Shown here piece after piece: positions 9,089 to 17,990 of a DNA stretch of 64,000 nucleotides. The stretch is taken from positions 62,001-126,000 of the forward strand of contig CAZIOH010000002.1 in NCBI GenBank assembly GCA_964540815.1. Reading direction: 5' to 3'. Both the position numbers and the translations under genes were made by a program. This stretch comes from CAZIOH01 sp964540815 (lineage in GTDB: Bacteria; Myxococcota_A; Polyangia; Fen-1088). A model generated the notes under the pieces. The model had not been told where the DNA came from, ran no database searches, and saw only the letters and a program-made list of their open reading frames with translations. How positions within the stretch are numbered: the first letter of the stretch is position 1; each line of letters opens with the position of its first letter.

Positions 9089-9451
9089 ATGAACGCTCGA
9101 CTCTCGTCCCTGGCCGCGGCGCTGCTGCTCGGAGCCAGCGCCTGCGCCACCACCACCGCGGCACCGAGCGCGCGGGCGGAGACCTCGTCGGCCGCCATCC
9201 GGGCCGCGGAGGAGGTCGGTGCCACGCATAGCCCCGACGCGGCTCTGCACCTGCAACTCGCCAAGGAGGAGTTCGAGCACGCGCGCCAGCTGACGAACCC
9301 CAAGGACCGGGCGTGGTCCGAACGACTGCTGATGCGCGCCGAGGCCGACGCCGAGCTGTCGCTGGCCCTCGCGCGCAGCAAGAGCGAAGAGGACGCGGCG
9401 ATGGGGGCCATCGATCGGGTCCGTGCCCTCAAGAGCACGCCCACTCCGTGA
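9089..9451 (+). CDS. DUF4398-type small lipoprotein
   Basis: 120 residues, ATG at 9089 with CTGGAGG six bases upstream. The signal peptide ends in the lipobox ASAC (Cys19). The mature part is a predicted helical hairpin (AALHLQLAKEEFEHARQL, then RAEADAELSLALARSKSEE), which is the DUF4398 pattern. These proteins are outer-membrane-linked lipoproteins often next to OmpA-like proteins, as here, where a related protein follows 70 bp downstream. Function in the family is unknown; a structural or peptidoglycan-tethering helper role is plausible. Confidence 0.8.
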   Translation: MNARLSSLAAALLLGASACATTTAAPSARAETSSAAIRAAEEVGATHSPDAALHLQLAKEEFEHARQLTNPKDRAWSERLLMRAEADAELSLALARSKSEEDAAMGAIDRVRALKSTPTP

Positions 9452-9521
9452 CCGCCCCCATGACCACCTCATGACCCCCGGAAGACCCAGAAGCCACCAA
9501 GCCATGAACAAGGAGCCCGAC

Positions 9522-10472
9522 ATGATTGCTTCGACGTCCCCCTCTCCAGCGCGGGTGGCCCTGGCCCTCGCCGTCCTCGCCATCGGACTCGGCGGCGCGT
9601 GTGCGACCGCGGTGCCCGTGGAGCTGGTCTCGGCCCGCGAGGCCTACCAGCGGGCCAGCCAGGGGCCCGCGGCGCAGCTCACCCCTGTCGACCTGCACAA
9701 GGCCAAGATGGCGCTCGACGTCGCCGAGCAGAGCTTCGCGCAGCGGAACGACCTCGGGACCACCGTTGACCTCGCGTACGTGGCCCAGCGCAGCGCCGAG
9801 ACCGCGGAGGCCCGGGCCGCCACGGCGATCGCCACCGGGAAGCGGACGACGGCCGAGCAGGAGCTCGGTCGACAGCAAGGGGTCATTGCCAAGGCGACCC
9901 TCACCTCCCTGGTCGCGACCCGGGAGAAGCTGAGGGAGTCCGAGCACGGCAAGGCGCTCGAGACCCAGCAGGTGGGGGTCGAGCGCGCGGCCCGCGAGGC
10001 CGCCGACCAGAGCGCCGCCGCCTCCGAGCGCAAGGCCGCGGCGGCCGATCAGAAGGCCGCCGAGGCCAACGATGCCCTGGCCAAGCTGGCCGCCAAGGAG
10101 GACGCCCGGGGGCTGGTGATCACGCTCTCGGGCAGCGTGCTCTTTCGGTCGAACGATGCCACCCTGATGCCGGGCGCGCAGACCCGCCTCGATCAGGTCG
10201 CCGACGCCCTGGTGGCCAAGGGGCAAGCCGTGGTCATCGAGGGCTACACCGATTCGAGGGGCTCGCAGGCCACCAACCTCGACCTGTCTCAGCGTCGGGC
10301 CGAATCGGTGAGGTCCTACCTGGTGTCGCGCGGATTTCCGTCCGAGAAGATCTCGGCCCGTGGCATGGGGCCCGACCGCCCGATCGCCGACAACTCGAGC
10401 GTCGAGGGGCGCGCCAACAACCGGCGCGTCGAGATCGTGATCGGCAAGGCCACCGGCGCGCAGGTCAACTAG
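9522..10472 (+). CDS. OmpA-family lipoprotein with DUF4398 helical region
   Basis: 316 residues. ATG at 9522 is preferred over 9504 because AGGAG lies six bases before it and the signal peptide then has normal length (lipobox-like GGAC, Cys27). Residues about 35-195 are a DUF4398-like helical, Ala-rich coiled coil. Residues about 200-310 are an OmpA C-terminal peptidoglycan-binding domain, with VLFRSNDATLMPGAQ, GYTDSRGS and NLDLSQRRAESVRSYL, the last holding the conserved Arg of the family. It probably links the outer membrane to the cell wall. It forms an operon with the small DUF4398 lipoprotein upstream and shares its helical module, suggesting duplication followed by OmpA fusion. Confidence 0.88.
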   Translation: MIASTSPSPARVALALAVLAIGLGGACATAVPVELVSAREAYQRASQGPAAQLTPVDLHKAKMALDVAEQSFAQRNDLGTTVDLAYVAQRSAETAEARAATAIATGKRTTAEQELGRQQGVIAKATLTSLVATREKLRESEHGKALETQQVGVERAAREAADQSAAASERKAAAADQKAAEANDALAKLAAKEDARGLVITLSGSVLFRSNDATLMPGAQTRLDQVADALVAKGQAVVIEGYTDSRGSQATNLDLSQRRAESVRSYLVSRGFPSEKISARGMGPDRPIADNSSVEGRANNRRVEIVIGKATGAQVN

Positions 10473-10537
10473 ACGAGATATCCGGGACTGGGTGCGCGCG
10501 CCGCCCGCGCGACGATCCAGGGCCGCTCAGGCGGTCT

Positions 10538-11314
10538 TCAGGCCGACCGCCGGTGCAGCAGCGAAAGGGCAAACAGAGCCGCCGCGACCAGGACGATGAG
10601 GGAGCCCGGGGCCCGGTGAGACGCGAGCGACAGCCAGGTCCCGAGGGTGGTGGAGGCGATCGAGACGGCTACCGAGATGACCAGCATGCCCCTCAGGTCG
10701 CGCGCGAGGCGCTTGGCGGTGGCCGCCGGGATGATGATCAACGCCCCCACCAGGAGCACCCCGAGGTAGCGAAGTCCGAGCGCGATCGTCAGGGCGAAGA
10801 CCAGCAGGAAGCCGAGGTTCAACCGGCGAACATCGATCCCGCTGGTGTGAGCGATCTCGGGCGACACGAGCGCCAGGACCAGCCGATGCCGCTGCCACAG
10901 CACGAAGGCGATCACCGCCGCGGCCACGGCCAGGCCCAGGCTGGCCTCGGCCGTGGTCAGTCGCCCGACACCCCCGAAGAGGGCCTCGAGCAGATCCTCG
11001 CCCGAGGTGATGAGGCTGCCCGCCGCGAGGGCGGTGGAGAACACCACGCCGATGATGGTCTCGGTCGCGAGGCGGGAGGTGTTCTCGATTCCCCACACCA
11101 GCACCGTCCCCACCAGCAGCGCCGCGACGCCCCCCACGATCGGGTGAATGCGCAGCAAGATCGCCAGTCCGATCCCCGGCAGCGCGATGTGCGAGATCGC
11201 GTCCGCCGCCAGCGTCATCCGGCGCATCACCGCGAAGCAACCCACCAGCCCGGCGGCGGTGCCAGCCCCGATGGACAGGGCGATGGTGCTAGGGTCGAAC
11301 GTCGTCTGGGGCAT
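10538..11314 (-). CDS. Zinc/manganese-type ABC transporter permease (ZnuB-like)
   Basis: 258 residues with about eight hydrophobic helices, typical of the ABC-3 family of metal permeases (ISHIALPGIGLAILL, GIENTSRLATETIIGVVFSTALAAG, LRYLGVLLVGALIIIPAATAKRLA). ATG at 11314 was chosen because it gives the normal family start; it overlaps the ATPase gene end by 26 bp, so the two are co-translated. A partner substrate-binding protein is not encoded next to it, which is unusual, because ZnuA-type proteins normally sit in the operon. The metal is not determinable from sequence. Confidence 0.85.
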   Translation of the reverse strand: MPQTTFDPSTIALSIGAGTAAGLVGCFAVMRRMTLAADAISHIALPGIGLAILLRIHPIVGGVAALLVGTVLVWGIENTSRLATETIIGVVFSTALAAGSLITSGEDLLEALFGGVGRLTTAEASLGLAVAAAVIAFVLWQRHRLVLALVSPEIAHTSGIDVRRLNLGFLLVFALTIALGLRYLGVLLVGALIIIPAATAKRLARDLRGMLVISVAVSIASTTLGTWLSLASHRAPGSLIVLVAAALFALSLLHRRSA

Positions 11315-12077
11315 GATCGGACGGCTGGCTCTGGACGGCGCCCTCGGGGAGGCGCTCGTGCACATGGTAACCGACCGGCGCGCCGTACACCTCCTCGAGC
11401 CGCTCGGGGGTGAGGATGGTCCTCGGCGGACCGAAGCAGGTGGTGAGGCGCGACAGGCACAGCACGTTGGTGGCGTACCGGAAGACCACGCTGAGATCGT
11501 GCGAGATGAACAGGATGGTCATCCCCTCGGTCTCTCGAAGCTGCGCGAGGGTGTGGTTGATCGTGTCCTGGCCCGGCTCGTCCACCCCCGCGGTTGGCTC
11601 GTCGAGCAACAGGATCGTGGGGCGCCCGATCAGCGCGGCGGCGACCAGCAGCCTCTGGAATTGCCCTCCCGACAGGGCTCCTATCGGCCGACCGACGGCG
11701 GTGGCCGTGAGCCCGACGCGGGCGGCTGCCCGCCCCACTTCCTCCCCGGACGCGCGCGATACCGCCGCTTTCGCTTGCAGGAAGTCCCGCCCCGTGATGG
11801 GCAGATCGCGCTCGAGGTCGAGCTTCTGAGGCACGTAGCCGATCCTGGTGCCGCTCGCCCACGCCACCGATCCCTCGTGACCGAGCGTCCCGACCAGCGC
11901 CCGCGCCAGCACGCTCTTGCCGGTCCCGTTCGGGCCGACGATGGCGAGGGCCGTCCCCTCGGGGACGTCGAAGGACAGGTTCGTGAGGACCGCGGTCGCC
12001 CCGAAGCGCACCGAGAGGTTCCTGACCGAGAGCGCGACCCGACCCGTGTTCATGTTCATGCCCGCCGCCGGGCTCAT
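11289..12077 (-). CDS. Metal ABC transporter ATP-binding protein (ZnuC-like)
   Basis: 262 residues. It has Walker A GPNGTGKS, signature LSGGQ, Walker B ILLLDEP and the H-loop ISHD, in the order of metal-importer ATPases. ATG at 12077 overlaps the preceding permease stop as ATGA; a second possible start is 12059. It couples to the ZnuB-like permease that follows. No Zur or Fur site was recognised, and no promoter of its own is visible, since the genes upstream overlap continuously. Expression with a MacAB-type exporter is therefore likely. Confidence 0.85.
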   Translation of the reverse strand: MSPAAGMNMNTGRVALSVRNLSVRFGATAVLTNLSFDVPEGTALAIVGPNGTGKSVLARALVGTLGHEGSVAWASGTRIGYVPQKLDLERDLPITGRDFLQAKAAVSRASGEEVGRAAARVGLTATAVGRPIGALSGGQFQRLLVAAALIGRPTILLLDEPTAGVDEPGQDTINHTLAQLRETEGMTILFISHDLSVVFRYATNVLCLSRLTTCFGPPRTILTPERLEEVYGAPVGYHVHERLPEGAVQSQPSDHAPDDVRP

Positions 12078-13351
12078 TCGAAGCGCAGGGCGTCGATGGG
12101 GTTCAGGCGGGCGGCCTTGCGTGCCGGATAGAACCCGAACACCACGCCGATGCCCATCGAGATGCCAAAGGCGATCAGGATCCAGAACGGGGTCAAGACC
12201 AGCGGCCACCGCATGACGGACGCCAGGATCGCCGAGCCCGCCACCCCGAGCGCGATTCCGATCAAGCCACCCGCCGCCGAGAGGGACACCGCCTCGATCA
12301 GGAACTGCAGGAGGACCTTGTTCTCGCTGGCGCCGATGGCCAGGCGAATCCCGATCTCGCGGGTGCGCTCGGTGACCGACACCAGCATGATGTTCATGAT
12401 CCCGATGCCGCCGACCAGCAGGGACACGGCGGACACGTTGCGCAGCATGCCGGTCTGGGCGTCGGCGGCCTTCTCCTGGGTGGCGGCGAGATCGGCCAGG
12501 TTGCGCACGGTGAAGTCGTCGAGCTGCCCATCCGCCAGGCGGTGTTGCTGACGGAGGATCCCCGTGACCTGGGTCTGGGCGTGCCCGACCTCGTCGGGGG
12601 AGGTCGCGGAGACCAGGATGCTCCCGACGTGGATGCGATCCTGGCTCATCATCCTCGATTTATAGGTCACCCACGGCATGACCACCAGGTCGTCCTGGTC
12701 CTGGCCCTGCGAGGACTGGCCCTTGCCCGCCAGCACCCCCACGATCTCGCAGGGCATGGATTTCACGCGGACGATCTGCCCGAGCGCCTCCCCGCCGCCG
12801 AAGAGCTGGGACGCCACGGTCTGGCCGACCACGCACACCTTGGCGCCCGAGTCCGACTCGCCGCTGTTGAAGACCCGCCCCCGGGCCATGGACCACTCGC
12901 GGATGGCGAAGAAGTCAGGCGTCGATCCGTAGACGGTGGTGAGCCAGTTCTGGTTGTCGAGCACCACCTGGACGACCGTGCGGTCCACGGGGGCTGCGTA
13001 GCGGGCCGCGCTCGCGCCCTTCAGGATGGCCAGCAGATCGGCGTGGGTCAGGGGCTTCCCGGTGCCAGGCCCTCCGCGCGCCCCGCCGAGGGTGCTCGAG
13101 CCCGGCAGCACGATGAGCAGGTTGGTGCCGAGGGTGGCGAGCTGGGCCTCGAGCACCGCCTTCGAGCCTTCCCCGGAGGCCACCGTCACGATGAGGGCGC
13201 CAACTCCGATGATCACGCCAAGGGACGTGAGCAGGGAGCGCATGCGGTTGCGCCGGAGGGCGCCGAAGGCGAGCGGCCATATGGACGCGAAGGATGCGAA
13301 GGACGCGAAGGATGCGAAGGCGCTCAGGCGGCCTGTCGTCTTGCCGCTCAT
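12074..13351 (-). CDS. MacB-type ABC permease (FtsX family)
   Basis: 425 residues. A cytoplasmic start is followed by one membrane helix (RSLLTSLGVIIGVGALIVTVASG), a periplasmic MacB core domain (about 65-300) and three C-terminal helices, with the family text SVTERTREIGIRLAIGAS and FYPARKAARLNPIDALRFE. MacB normally has the ATPase fused at its N-terminus; here the ATPase is a separate gene just upstream, overlapping by ATGA at 13348-13351. Residues 9-20 are an odd triplet repeat FASFASFASFAS made by four 9-bp DNA units. It works with the MacA-type adaptor two genes upstream, exporting an unknown substrate. Confidence 0.88.
   Translation of the reverse strand: MSGKTTGRLSAFASFASFASFASIWPLAFGALRRNRMRSLLTSLGVIIGVGALIVTVASGEGSKAVLEAQLATLGTNLLIVLPGSSTLGGARGGPGTGKPLTHADLLAILKGASAARYAAPVDRTVVQVVLDNQNWLTTVYGSTPDFFAIREWSMARGRVFNSGESDSGAKVCVVGQTVASQLFGGGEALGQIVRVKSMPCEIVGVLAGKGQSSQGQDQDDLVVMPWVTYKSRMMSQDRIHVGSILVSATSPDEVGHAQTQVTGILRQQHRLADGQLDDFTVRNLADLAATQEKAADAQTGMLRNVSAVSLLVGGIGIMNIMLVSVTERTREIGIRLAIGASENKVLLQFLIEAVSLSAAGGLIGIALGVAGSAILASVMRWPLVLTPFWILIAFGISMGIGVVFGFYPARKAARLNPIDALRFE
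13284..13319 (-). repeat. Four 9-bp in-frame tandem repeats at the start of the MacB-type permease gene
   Basis: Units alternate gacgcgaag and gatgcgaag at 13284, 13293, 13302 and 13311 on the plus strand. On the coding strand they give Phe-Ala-Ser repeats before the first membrane helix. Copy-number change would lengthen or shorten the N-terminus without breaking the frame. Confidence 0.9.
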
Positions 13352-14091
13352 GCGGCCTTCTGGGGCATCGCGAGGAGATCGGCGGCGGCGTCGTGCGGGA
13401 CCTGGACCTCGTCCGAGAGGATCCGTCCGTCCCGGACGACCAGGCGTCGGGAGGCATAGGCGGCGATGTCGGGCTCGTGGGTCACGAGGACCACCGTGAT
13501 GCCGGTCGCGTGGAGGGTCTGCAGCAACCCGAGGACCTCCACCGAGGTCCGGGTGTCGAGGGCCCCGGTCGGCTCGTCCGCCAGGATCAGGCGCGGGCGA
13601 TTGACCAGCGCGCGGGCAATCGCCACGCGCTGCTGCTGTCCGCCCGAGAGCTGCGCCGGGGTGTGCAGCTCTCGTCCGCCGAGCCCGACCCGGGCGAGGG
13701 CGACCATGGCCCGTTCCCGTCGCTCCTGCGCGGGGATCTCGGCGTAGACCAGGGGCAACTCCACGTTGTCGAGCGCGCTGGTGCGCGCGATGAGCTGGAA
13801 CCCCTGAAACACGAAGCCGAAGGCGGACAGGCGCAGGGCCGACAGCTCCTGCTTTTCGAGGCTCGCCACCTCGCGTCCCTCGAAGCGGTAGCTGCCCGAG
13901 GTCGGACGGTCGAGACATCCGAGCACGTTCATGAGGGTGGACTTGCCGGAGCCCGATGGTCCCATGATCGCGACCATCTCGGCCCGGGCGATCGTGAGGT
14001 TCACGTCGACCAGGGCATGCACCTCGACCTCCCCGGCGAGGTAGGTCTTGGTGATTCCGGTGAGCCGGATGACGGGCTCCTCAGGACCCAC
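13348..14091 (-). CDS. MacB/LolD-type ABC transporter ATP-binding protein
   Basis: 247 residues. It starts at GTG 14091, which has GGAGGGG six bases upstream and overlaps the adaptor stop codon by 11 bp. It shows Walker A GPSGSGKS, signature LSGGQQQR, Walker B LILADEPTGALD and the H-loop THEP, the pattern of the MacB/LolD/FtsE group. It powers the permease encoded next, and the gene pair overlaps by ATGA. Together with the upstream adaptor this is a split MacAB tripartite exporter; the outer membrane channel is not in the window. Confidence 0.9.
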   Translation of the reverse strand: MGPEEPVIRLTGITKTYLAGEVEVHALVDVNLTIARAEMVAIMGPSGSGKSTLMNVLGCLDRPTSGSYRFEGREVASLEKQELSALRLSAFGFVFQGFQLIARTSALDNVELPLVYAEIPAQERRERAMVALARVGLGGRELHTPAQLSGGQQQRVAIARALVNRPRLILADEPTGALDTRTSVEVLGLLQTLHATGITVVLVTHEPDIAAYASRRLVVRDGRILSDEVQVPHDAAADLLAMPQKAA

Positions 14092-15376
14092 GAGCGACCC
14101 CTCCGGGTGGCGCCGCACCCGCCGCGGTGCCGGCGCCCTTGCCGCGCAGCACGTCGAGGATCACGGCGGTTCCGGGCTCGAGTCCCCACACCTCCGTCAG
14201 GTTGCCGTCGGTGACCCCCGTCTTGACCGCGACGCGGTCGGCGCGCCCGCCGACGAGGACGTAGACCGCCGCACCCTGCCGGGCTCCGGCGGCGGCGCCC
14301 GGCAAGGTGGGCGTTCGCGCGCTCGCGGTCGGCCCCGCGCCCGCCGCCGAAGCGGTGGCGGCCGGCCGGAAGCGCAGCGCCTCGTTCGGGACCGCCACCA
14401 CCTGCTTCTTCTCCACGATGAGGATGAGGACGTTGGCCGTCATCCCCGGGCGGAGCTTGCCCTCGGGGTTGTCGACGTCCAGCACGACGTCGTAGGTGAC
14501 CACGTTCTGCGCGGTCTGGGGCGCGTTCCGCACCTCGTGGACGTGGGCCTGGAAGACGTCGTCCCGGAAGGCATCCACCGTGAAGGTGGCCGTCTGGTCC
14601 GGGCGCACCCCGCCGATGTCGGCCTCGTCCACCGCCGCGTGGACCTGCATGTGGCGCAGATCCTGCGCGATCGTGAACAGAGTGGGTGCCGTCAGCGTGG
14701 CGGCCACGGCTTGCCCGACGTCGATGTTGCGCGAGATGACCGTGCCGTCCACCGGGGACCGGATGATGGAGTGTTCGAGGTCGAGCTCGGCGCGCGCGAG
14801 CTGCGCCTGCGCGCCGGCGACCTGGGCCAGGCTCGATCGCGCGAGGCCGCTGGTCTGCCCGAACGTCGCCTGCGCCGCGTCCAGATCGGCCGGGCTCACC
14901 AGCGCGCGCCGCTCCATCAGCGTGGTCCGATCGCGCACGCTGCCGGCGCCGTGAGCGGTCGCGCGCGTGCTGGCCAGATCGGCGCGCGCCTGGGCGAGCT
15001 GCGCGGTCGCGAGCGCGACGGAGTTGCGAAACAGGGCGGGATCGAGCTCGACCAGCAGATCGCCAGCCTTGACCGTCGAGTTGTAGTCCGCATGCAGCTT
15101 CCAGACGATCCCGGAGACCTGGGCGCCGACCGGCGAGGTGATCACGGGTTGCAGCGTCCCCGTGGCCGTCACCCGCTCGGTGACGTCGGTGCGCACGACC
15201 GGGGTGGTTCGATACCGGATCGGCGCTGGCCGGACCCCCGCGTAGACCGCCCACCCCGCAAGGGCGAGGACTGGCACCGCCGCCAGTCCCGCGATGGTCC
15301 ATTTGCGCCGCCCGGCCATGGCCGGGGCGACCGTGGGGGAGGCAACCTGCGCCGGACCAGTCATGACCGCATCCAT
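14081..15376 (-). CDS. MacA-type periplasmic adaptor (membrane fusion protein)
   Basis: 431 residues from ATG 15376 (427 from ATG 15364; no clear ribosome-binding site decides). One N-terminal membrane helix (WTIAGLAAVPVLALAGWAVYAG) is followed by a lipoyl/barrel-sandwich domain split by a long alpha-helical hairpin (about 110-195), the second lipoyl half (IIRSPVDGTVISRNIDVGQAV), then beta-barrel and membrane-proximal domains with YDVVLDVDNPEGKLRPGMTANV. It is the first gene of a five-gene run in which every neighbour overlaps. It faces a second adaptor gene divergently, 111 bp away. Confidence 0.9.
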   Translation of the reverse strand: MDAVMTGPAQVASPTVAPAMAGRRKWTIAGLAAVPVLALAGWAVYAGVRPAPIRYRTTPVVRTDVTERVTATGTLQPVITSPVGAQVSGIVWKLHADYNSTVKAGDLLVELDPALFRNSVALATAQLAQARADLASTRATAHGAGSVRDRTTLMERRALVSPADLDAAQATFGQTSGLARSSLAQVAGAQAQLARAELDLEHSIIRSPVDGTVISRNIDVGQAVAATLTAPTLFTIAQDLRHMQVHAAVDEADIGGVRPDQTATFTVDAFRDDVFQAHVHEVRNAPQTAQNVVTYDVVLDVDNPEGKLRPGMTANVLILIVEKKQVVAVPNEALRFRPAATASAAGAGPTASARTPTLPGAAAGARQGAAVYVLVGGRADRVAVKTGVTDGNLTEVWGLEPGTAVILDVLRGKGAGTAAGAAPPGGVARGS

Positions 15377-15487
15377 TGGTAGGCAGGGGAGGATGCACGT
15401 TCCGTTCCCTCGCCGCAGCTCGGCGTCCTCGACCCCAAGCGCCACACGGGCCCGGCACGGTTCCTGCTTTTCCACCCGACGGATCGA

Positions 15488-16768
15488 ATGTCGAGGCTCT
15501 TCGGACTGGAGGAAGCTCAACCGCGCCCGGCAAAGGTTGCACCCGCGGGGCGCGGGCCGTTGCACCTGGTTCGCCGTCCCGGATTCTGGCTGGCCCTCGC
15601 GGTCCCGGTCGTCGTCGTCGTCGTGCTCGCGCTGCGCGCCCGCGGCCCTGTGGTGGTGACGGTCGCCGCCGAGCGACGGGACATCGAACAGCACCTGGTG
15701 GCGAGCGGCCGGGTCTGGGTCCCGACCCGCGTGCAGGTCTCGGCGCAGAATCCGGGCCGGGTGCTGGCGGTCGCGGTTCGCGAGGGACAGCGGGTGAAGA
15801 AGGGCGCCCTCCTCGTGCAGATGGACGACGCCGAGGCGCGGGCCGCCACCATGCAGGACCAGGCAGCCGTCGCCCAGGCTGGCGCGCGGCTCGATCAGCT
15901 TCGCCGGGTGGGTGCGATCGTCGCCACCGAGGAGCTCCGCCAGGCCGACACCACCCTCGCCCGCGCCGAGGCGGACCTCGTTCGCATGGTCAAGCTGGCT
16001 GGGTCGGGCGCGGCTCCGGCGGTGGAGCTCGAGAATGCCCACCGACAGGTGGAGCTGGCGCGCGCGCAGCAGCGCGCCGCCGAGGCGCGACAGCTGTCGG
16101 CGGCCCCGCGCGGCGCCGACTCGCGGGTGGCGCTCACCGCTCTGCTGCACGCCGAGGCCGAGCTCGGGGCGGCCGAGGTGCGCATGGCCGAGACCAAGCT
16201 CCTCGCGATGGAGGACGCCGTGGTCCTGGTGCGCACGGTCGAGCCGGGCGACATGGTCCAGCCCTCACGCACCCTGCTGGTGCTCGCGGCGGGGAACGAC
16301 GCTCCTCAGCTGGTGTTCCAGGCCGACGAGCGGAACCTCGCCAACCTCCGGATCGGGCAGAAGGCGCGGGTGGCGGCGGATGCCTACCCCGAGCGCCTGC
16401 TCGATGCGACGGTCACGACCATCGCGCCGTCGGTCGATCCCGCGCGTGGGAGCGTCGAGATTCGCCTGGGGGTCGACGGGGCCGCGCCGTTCCTCAAGCC
16501 CGACATGACGGTCTCGATCGACCTGACGGTCGGCTCCCGGCGCGACGCTCTCACGGTCCCGAGCGAGGCGGTGCACACCGGATCTCCGCCGTGGCTCCTG
16601 GCGATCGAGCGCAACCACGTCGTGCGGAAGGACCTGACCCTCGGCATCCGCGGGCAGGGAACCGTCGAGGTGCTGGTCGGGCTCGAACCCGGGGCCGCGG
16701 TGGCGCTGCCCGAGCATCAGCGCCTCGTGGTCGGGCAGCGGGTGCGCGCCGTCGCCCGGAGGCATTGA
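15488..16768 (+). CDS. Periplasmic adaptor of a second ABC export system
   Basis: 426 residues. An N-terminal membrane helix (FWLALAVPVVVVVVLAL) is followed by a lipoyl half (VWVPTRVQVSAQNPGRVLAVAVREGQ), a long helical hairpin (about 115-235), the second lipoyl half (VLVRTVEPGDMVQPSRTLLVLA) and a beta-barrel domain with RGSVEIRLGVDGAAPFLKPDM. It is an RND/MacA-type membrane fusion protein. The permease gene starts one base after its stop, so it leads a three-gene operon (adaptor, permease, ATPase). It is only distantly similar to the adaptor encoded divergently, so the two systems are not a recent duplication. Confidence 0.88.
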   Translation: MSRLFGLEEAQPRPAKVAPAGRGPLHLVRRPGFWLALAVPVVVVVVLALRARGPVVVTVAAERRDIEQHLVASGRVWVPTRVQVSAQNPGRVLAVAVREGQRVKKGALLVQMDDAEARAATMQDQAAVAQAGARLDQLRRVGAIVATEELRQADTTLARAEADLVRMVKLAGSGAAPAVELENAHRQVELARAQQRAAEARQLSAAPRGADSRVALTALLHAEAELGAAEVRMAETKLLAMEDAVVLVRTVEPGDMVQPSRTLLVLAAGNDAPQLVFQADERNLANLRIGQKARVAADAYPERLLDATVTTIAPSVDPARGSVEIRLGVDGAAPFLKPDMTVSIDLTVGSRRDALTVPSEAVHTGSPPWLLAIERNHVVRKDLTLGIRGQGTVEVLVGLEPGAAVALPEHQRLVVGQRVRAVARRH

Positions 16769-16769
16769 C

Positions 16770-17990
16770 GTGCCGTTCGCGTGGTTCGTGGCGCTCCGGT
16801 ACCTTCGGGACGGCAAGAGCCAGACCGCGCTGATCCTCGCGGCCGTCTCGGTCGGGGTGGCCGTGGTGGTCTTCCTCTCGGCGCTGATTGGCGGGCTCCA
16901 GATCTCCCTGGTCGACAAGACCCTGGGCTCGCAGGCCCACGTGACGCTGCAGGTTCCGCGGGAGGCGCCGAGGGTCCTGGTGGAAGAGGGGCCGGGCCGC
17001 GCCATCGGCCGGAAGATCCAGCCCGCGTCGCAGCGTCTTCGTTCGATCGACGGCTGGCCGGCGGTGCTGGCGGCGCTCGACGGCGATCCCGAGGTGGTCT
17101 CGGCCTCGCCCATGGTCCTCGGCGCGGGCTTTGCGATGCGCGCCGACGCCAAGGAGGCCATCTTCATTCAGGGCGTCGAGCCCGAGCGCTTCCTGGGAAT
17201 CATCGATCTGCGCAAGAGCATGGTCTCCGGGCGGTTCGACATCCTCGGGGGCCAGGTCGTGCTCGGGACCACCCTGGCCGAGGATCTGGACGTGGGGGTG
17301 GGGGACAAGCTGCGGATCACCAGCACCGAGGGGATCGATGACGTGGTGACGGTTGCCGGGCTCTTCACGCTCGGCAACGAGGGCGTCGACAAGACCTGGC
17401 TGGTCACCTCGCTGCGGCACGCCCAGTCGCTCTACGCGCTCCCGGGTGGGGTCACCACCATCGAGATCAAGGTCGGCGACGTCTTCGATGCCGAGCGCGT
17501 GGCGCTCGCGCTCCACGATCGGACCGGGCTCGAGGCGAACAGCTGGATGAAGCGCAACGCGCAGCTCCTGGCCGGGCTGTCCGCCCAGAGCAACTCGAAG
17601 GCCCTCATCCAGTTCTTCGTGGTGGTGGCGGTGGCTCTCGGCATCGCGAGCGTGCTGGCGGTCTCGGTGGTCCAGAAGACCCGGGAGATCGGGATCCTGC
17701 GCGCGGTGGGGACGGCGTCGCGGCGGGTGCTGGCGATCTTCCTCATCCAGGGCGGGGTGCTCGGCCTCGCGGGGGCGCTGCTCGGGTCGGGGCTCGGGAT
17801 GCTTCTGGCGAAGCTGTTCGAGAACCTGGCGCGCGGGCCGGATGGAGCGCCGCAATTTCCGGTGGTGCTCGAGCCGTCGCTCTTCGGGATGTCGATCGGC
17901 CTTGCCACGGCGGTGGGGATCCTCGCGGCGGTGATCCCGGCCCGGCGCGCGTCGCACATCGATCCGGCCATGGCGATCCACAATGTCTGA
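16770..17990 (+). CDS. FtsX/LolE-type ABC permease
   Basis: 406 residues, GTG start one base after the adaptor stop. It has one N-terminal helix (TALILAAVSVGVAVVVFLSALIGGL), a large periplasmic domain (about 45-270) and three C-terminal helices, with family motifs VVQKTREIGILRAVGTASRRV and VIPARRASHIDPAMAIHNV. The layout fits LolC/LolE or MacB-like permeases without a fused ATPase. With the adjacent adaptor and ATPase it forms a complete inner-membrane export module. The substrate is unknown; the adaptor argues for export rather than LolCDE lipoprotein release, which does not use one. Confidence 0.88.
   Translation: MPFAWFVALRYLRDGKSQTALILAAVSVGVAVVVFLSALIGGLQISLVDKTLGSQAHVTLQVPREAPRVLVEEGPGRAIGRKIQPASQRLRSIDGWPAVLAALDGDPEVVSASPMVLGAGFAMRADAKEAIFIQGVEPERFLGIIDLRKSMVSGRFDILGGQVVLGTTLAEDLDVGVGDKLRITSTEGIDDVVTVAGLFTLGNEGVDKTWLVTSLRHAQSLYALPGGVTTIEIKVGDVFDAERVALALHDRTGLEANSWMKRNAQLLAGLSAQSNSKALIQFFVVVAVALGIASVLAVSVVQKTREIGILRAVGTASRRVLAIFLIQGGVLGLAGALLGSGLGMLLAKLFENLARGPDGAPQFPVVLEPSLFGMSIGLATAVGILAAVIPARRASHIDPAMAIHNV

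Noticed and set aside
15454..15467. GGCACGGTTCCTGC, a sigma-54-like box before the second adaptor gene
   Set aside because: Spacing is right, but it would leave a leader of only about nine bases before the ATG at 15488, too short for a ribosome-binding site; kept only as an unconfirmed match.
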